Source of the DNA: Comamonas sp.
Lineage (GTDB): Bacteria; Pseudomonadota; Gammaproteobacteria; Burkholderiales; Burkholderiaceae_C
Assembly (NCBI GenBank): GCA_018384835.1
Contig: JAHAYB010000218.1
Coordinates: 1 to 8,269, forward strand
Direction: 5' to 3'
DNA length: 8,269 nucleotides
Position numbers and translations under genes: made by a program
Shown here: positions 5,241-8,269 of the stretch, one piece after another
Numbering within the stretch: position 1 is the stretch's first letter
Layout of the letters: each line of letters starts with the position of its first letter
Notes under the pieces: generated by a model
The model's input: only the letters and a program-made list of their open reading frames with translations
Told to the model about the DNA's origin: nothing
Database searches by the model: none

Positions 5241-6830
5241 TTAAGGCAGCAGTTGCAGGCTTTGTAGTTGGGCGGCCAGAGCCTTGCCTTGGGCATCGCT
5301 CAAGGCGGCTTGGCGCAGGCTGCTTAGTGCCTGGGCGGCCTGGGGGCGGCCTTGCAGCTCGCGGGCGGCGCGTTGCAGGCGGTCAAAGCGGCTGCTGCCA
5401 CGGGCGTGGGTGTCGCTATAGCCTTTGACCAGGCGGCGGCAGCGCAGCAGCTCAATGGCCAGGGCTTTATCGTGGGGAACCAGGCCAACCACCAAATCCA
5501 GCCAGCTATTGATGTGCGCCAGCTCTTCTGCATGGCGGCGGCTGCTGCGCCGCCAGCGGCGCATACCGGCCAGAAAGCGCAGTTGCAAGTGGCCGCTCAC
5601 GGTGTGGGTGCGCACACGTCGCCCCTGGCTCAGGCGCGGGGTCAGCCAGGATTTGATGCCGTGGGAGCGGTCAATCCAGTCGGCCAAGCCACTGGGCAGG
5701 GTTCCCAGCGCTTCTTCCAGGCGGGGGTGGAAGAATTCTTCCGTGCCCACGATGTCGCCTTCTTTAGCGCCTACTTCGCCGCGCACGCGGGCAAAGCGCT
5801 CGCTGCGGGTTTTGAGGTCGGCCACGCGAATCACGTCGTCATAGCTCATGGCGACAGCAATCCAGCGGGCGGCTTCTATGGCTAGCTCGGCGCTGCTGCT
5901 GCCTTCGGCGGCTTGGGCGGCCATGTCCATGCTGTCGGCTTGCAGCACTTGGGCAACGCGGTCAAGGTATTCCTTGCCATAGGCAATGTCTTGGTAATCG
6001 ACGACTCGCGCCAAGCCTTCGCCCAGCCAGTTCCAGGCGGGGCGGGGAAAGTCGGCGCGGATGCGGTCTAGCAGGGGCTGCAACTGGCCGCTGGCTGCAC
6101 GCTCGGGCAGGGGGCGGGCGGCGGTCTCCATGGGGTTGCTGGGCAGCTCGGGGATGGGGGCGTTCTTTTGCGCCAGGGCAATGGCGGCGCGCATGGCGGC
6201 CAGGCTGGCTTGCACGCCTTTGCCGCTGCGCTCGACCACGGCTTCAAAGTCGGCGATGGCAAAGGGCAGTACGCCGCTACCGGCCAAAGCGCCAAACAGG
6301 CTGGAAGAAATCACGCTGCCATGCTGCACGGCCAGGGCTTGCATGTCGTCAATCACCAGGTGGCGGGCGTGGCTTTGCACCAAATCCAGCACGGCGGCGC
6401 TGTCGGCTATGCCGTTGCCCGGCACCATTTTTTCCTGCACTGAGAAGGTGCGGTGGCTGCTGGTAATCACTGTGGTGCGGTCGGGGGTGATAAAGCCGCG
6501 CTCTACGGAGCGGCCGGCTTCCATCAACTCGGCGGCTATCAGCACATCCACATCGCCGGGCACGGGCATCAGCGCCAGGATGGGGGCTTGGCCGGGGGTC
6601 GGCTCGACCATTTCCACGTAGTAGATGGTGGCACCGGTGCGCTGCGCTACGCCGGCTACCGAGGTGGATTGCGCTGTCCAGCCCGCTTGCTCGGCCAGGT
6701 TGACTATCCAATCAACCAGTACGCCGCCGCCCTGGCCACCCAGAGCCAAGATGGCGATATTGATGCGGCGCGGCTGGGGAGCGGTGGTTAGGGTGGCTTG
6801 GGTAGTTTTAGCTGTTGTCATGGCATTCAC
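5241..6830 (-). CDS. iorB: Indolepyruvate ferredoxin oxidoreductase subunit beta (IorB) with C-terminal DUF6537
   Basis: With IorA this subunit converts indolepyruvate and related aryl-pyruvates to aryl-acetyl-CoA, CO2 and reduced ferredoxin. The N-terminal pyruvate ferredoxin oxidoreductase gamma domain covers about residues 23-220: NIAILALGGQGGGVLVDWIV (24-43) carries the GGQGGG loop, followed by QSTSVAGVAQRTGATIYYVE (54-73) and DVLIAAELMEAGR (95-107). Residues about 250-470 form the helical DUF6537 region found fused to IorB in aerobic proteobacteria, which makes it (529 residues) far longer than the roughly 200-residue archaeal IorB; its precise role is unknown. There are no cysteine clusters. 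The start is uncertain between GTG at 6828-6830 and ATG at 6819-6821 (three residues shorter); neither has a strong ribosome site. It follows iorA by 12 or 21 bases, so the two are co-transcribed and probably translationally coupled. It is the last gene of its operon, with the terminator just downstream. Confidence 0.88.
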   Translation of the reverse strand: MNAMTTAKTTQATLTTAPQPRRINIAILALGGQGGGVLVDWIVNLAEQAGWTAQSTSVAGVAQRTGATIYYVEMVEPTPGQAPILALMPVPGDVDVLIAAELMEAGRSVERGFITPDRTTVITSSHRTFSVQEKMVPGNGIADSAAVLDLVQSHARHLVIDDMQALAVQHGSVISSSLFGALAGSGVLPFAIADFEAVVERSGKGVQASLAAMRAAIALAQKNAPIPELPSNPMETAARPLPERAASGQLQPLLDRIRADFPRPAWNWLGEGLARVVDYQDIAYGKEYLDRVAQVLQADSMDMAAQAAEGSSSAELAIEAARWIAVAMSYDDVIRVADLKTRSERFARVRGEVGAKEGDIVGTEEFFHPRLEEALGTLPSGLADWIDRSHGIKSWLTPRLSQGRRVRTHTVSGHLQLRFLAGMRRWRRSSRRHAEELAHINSWLDLVVGLVPHDKALAIELLRCRRLVKGYSDTHARGSSRFDRLQRAARELQGRPQAAQALSSLRQAALSDAQGKALAAQLQSLQLLP

Positions 6831-6842
6831 ACTTCGCTCAAT

Positions 6843-8269
6843 TTATTCTGCATACAGGGCGCGGGTGCTGCGCTCACGCGATTGGCGTTTTTGCAGCCAG
6901 CCCACCATTTGGCGGCGCAGTCCGGCCAGCCATTTTTCAGCGCCCGTGGGGTTGTTGACTTTGTGCGCCTTGTAGAACGAGGGGCAGAGGATGGCGGAAT
7001 CTGCCACCTCGCCGCAGTGGCCGCAGGCGACGCAATGCTCATCCACGCTGGCGACCGGGTCGGGCTTGAGGGCATCGCCGCTGGGTGCCAGCGTCAGGCT
7101 GGGGCAGCCCGAGACGCGCATACAAGCGTGGTCGCCGGAGCACACCGAGGAATCTACGCCAAAGCGCTCTTTCACCACCCGCAGGCCGGATTTGATGGCC
7201 TTGGCCGTGGCAGGCTTTTCGCGGCGCTGGCGGTTGAGCATACATTCGCTTTGCGCAATCACCACCTTGGGGCCAGGCTCTTTGCTGACCAGGGCAGCGT
7301 GTAGCGCCTTGCGCATGGCGGCCACGTCATAGGTGCGGGTGACGGTGCGCACCCATTCCACCCCCACGCCGCGCACGGCCTGCTCAATGGGGTGCATGGT
7401 GCTGCGATTGGGGTTGATGGCGCGTGACGATGGAATATCCTGCCCCCCCGTGGCGGCGGAGTAGTTGTTGTCCACAATCACAAACACGTTGTCTTGCTTG
7501 TTGAACACCGCGTTGGCAATGCCCGAGGTCAGGCCGTTGTGCCAAAAGCCGCCATCGCCCATAAAGGCCACGGCCTTTTTGCCTGCCCCCAGTTGGGTGT
7601 GCGCAGCAAAGGCCGAGGCGCTGGATGCCCCCAGGCCATAGCCCATGGTGGTCGCCCCCAGGTTGAAGGGCGGCATGATGGAGAACAGGTGGCAGCCAAT
7701 GTCGGCAGAGACGTGGTGCATCCCCAGCTCTTGCTCCACCAGCTTGAAGGAGGAGAAGATAGGCCGCTCTGGGCAGCCCACGCACAGCCCCGGCGGGCGC
7801 GGCGGCAGCAAGGGCGCACCGTTGCTGGTGGTAATGGAGCCAACAGCGGGGCTAACAGGGGCGGGAACCAGGGCATTGCTGCTGGCAACATCTGTCTCCA
7901 CCACAATCGCTTCAGCGGTGGGGTGCTGGATGGCGGCTTCTATCGCTTCGGTGGCTTCAGCAGCCACGGCTTCCGTTTTGTTATCGGCAGTTTTGCTAGC
8001 TGCTTTGCTGCGCGAAATGCTGATGCCCACAGGCAGACCCAAAGCCGCTGGGGCGTGCTTTTTCACAAAGTCATGCAAGCCTTTTTCCAGCACGGCCACG
8101 GTGTAGTCGCCGCCCATGGGCAGCAGGTCCTTGCCATGCACCTGGGTATCCAGACCGTTGCGGCGCAAGATGGCGTGCAGGTTCTGCTCCAGGAACTCGG
8201 GCTGGCCTTCCTCAATCATCAGCACGGCTTTTTTGCCTTCGCAAAAGCGCAGCACTTCTTCTTCTACCA
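6843..8269 (-). CDS. iorA: Indolepyruvate ferredoxin oxidoreductase subunit alpha (IorA), C-terminal part (start beyond the right edge)
   Basis: The last ~475 codons of the catalytic, thiamine-diphosphate and iron-sulfur subunit; the frame is open to base 8269, so the N-terminal pyrimidine-binding domain is missing. Counting from the GTG codon at 8253-8255 as residue 1: the end of the middle domain is at 1-80 (VLMIEEGQPEFLEQNLHAIL), an Ala/Thr/Glu-rich linker at about 82-150, then RPPGLCVGCPERP (153-165) opens the TPP-binding domain. Its cofactor motif is GDGGFWHNG (233-241) through to VDNN (261-264). The C-terminal ferredoxin-like region has Cys372, Cys378 and Cys384 (CSGDHACMRVSGCP) and Cys408, Cys411, Cys414 and Cys424 (CVACGHCGEVADSAILCP), enough for about two [4Fe-4S] clusters with one more ligand perhaps elsewhere. 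The arrangement is typical of proteobacterial IorA. It is the upstream partner of iorB in an operon whose promoter lies outside the window. Confidence 0.92.
   Translation of the reverse strand, partial: VEEEVLRFCEGKKAVLMIEEGQPEFLEQNLHAILRRNGLDTQVHGKDLLPMGGDYTVAVLEKGLHDFVKKHAPAALGLPVGISISRSKAASKTADNKTEAVAAEATEAIEAAIQHPTAEAIVVETDVASSNALVPAPVSPAVGSITTSNGAPLLPPRPPGLCVGCPERPIFSSFKLVEQELGMHHVSADIGCHLFSIMPPFNLGATTMGYGLGASSASAFAAHTQLGAGKKAVAFMGDGGFWHNGLTSGIANAVFNKQDNVFVIVDNNYSAATGGQDIPSSRAINPNRSTMHPIEQAVRGVGVEWVRTVTRTYDVAAMRKALHAALVSKEPGPKVVIAQSECMLNRQRREKPATAKAIKSGLRVVKERFGVDSSVCSGDHACMRVSGCPSLTLAPSGDALKPDPVASVDEHCVACGHCGEVADSAILCPSFYKAHKVNNPTGAEKWLAGLRRQMVGWLQKRQSRERSTRALYAE

Noticed and set aside
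3224..5296. A 690-codon open frame on the minus strand spanning the monooxygenase and flavin reductase genes
   Set aside because: It is out of frame with two well-recognised genes, its translation is rich in Arg, Pro, His and Ala without family-like motifs, and it crosses the terminator and operator region. It is a codon-bias shadow.
1..8269. CRISPR arrays, insertion sequences, tRNA or rRNA genes, phage or defence genes
   Set aside because: No spaced identical repeats, transposase-like proteins, cloverleaf sequences or defence domains were seen; the region reads as ordinary metabolic chromosome.

Overview
The window is about 8.3 kb of moderately GC-rich DNA (roughly 60% by eye) with dense, short-spaced genes. 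The gene set (a LiuR/IVD leucine-degradation start, a UPF0225/YchJ protein, a two-subunit proteobacterial-type indolepyruvate oxidoreductase) and the GC-biased codon use suggest a betaproteobacterium, most likely Burkholderiales/Comamonadaceae such as Comamonas or Acidovorax. That assignment is inference; no rRNA or other taxonomic marker is present. Eight of the nine genes are on the minus strand.

Layout in plus coordinates. (1) 1-1590 is the start of a leucine/isovalerate utilisation (liu) locus read right to left: a MerR-type LiuR regulator (1066-1560), a PaaI-like hotdog thioesterase (519-968) and the first 154 codons of isovaleryl-CoA dehydrogenase (liuA/ivd, 1-464, running off the left edge). 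Two near-identical GACGTTAACGT-type palindromes, one before liuR and one before the thioesterase, look like the LiuR operators. (2) 1683-2135, the only plus-strand gene, is a small UPF0225/YchJ protein, divergent from liuR and convergent with the next gene. (3) 2199-4968 is a compact three-gene unit: an LLM-class flavin-dependent monooxygenase of the RutA/SfnG type, a flavin reductase and an AraC/XylS-type regulator. (4) 4969-5240 is the only long gene-free stretch. It holds a 5' leader with an inverted repeat, two 20-bp-period direct repeats resembling XylS half-sites, and a large nested hairpin terminator. (5) 5241-8269 encodes the two subunits of an indolepyruvate/arylpyruvate ferredoxin oxidoreductase: IorB with its C-terminal DUF6537 region, and the TPP and Fe-S part of IorA, whose start lies beyond the right edge.

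How the genes work together. liuR, the thioesterase and liuA fit a LiuR-controlled leucine catabolic operon continuing to the left. The monooxygenase and reductase form a two-component FMNH2-dependent oxygenase, probably switched on by the co-encoded AraC protein at the tandem repeats; its substrate cannot be read from the sequence. The ior operon would turn aryl-pyruvates from aromatic amino acids into aryl-acetyl-CoA; the terminator separates it from the monooxygenase unit. No mobile elements, tRNAs, rRNAs or CRISPR arrays were seen. The least explained part is the AraC-controlled monooxygenase unit and its operator region.
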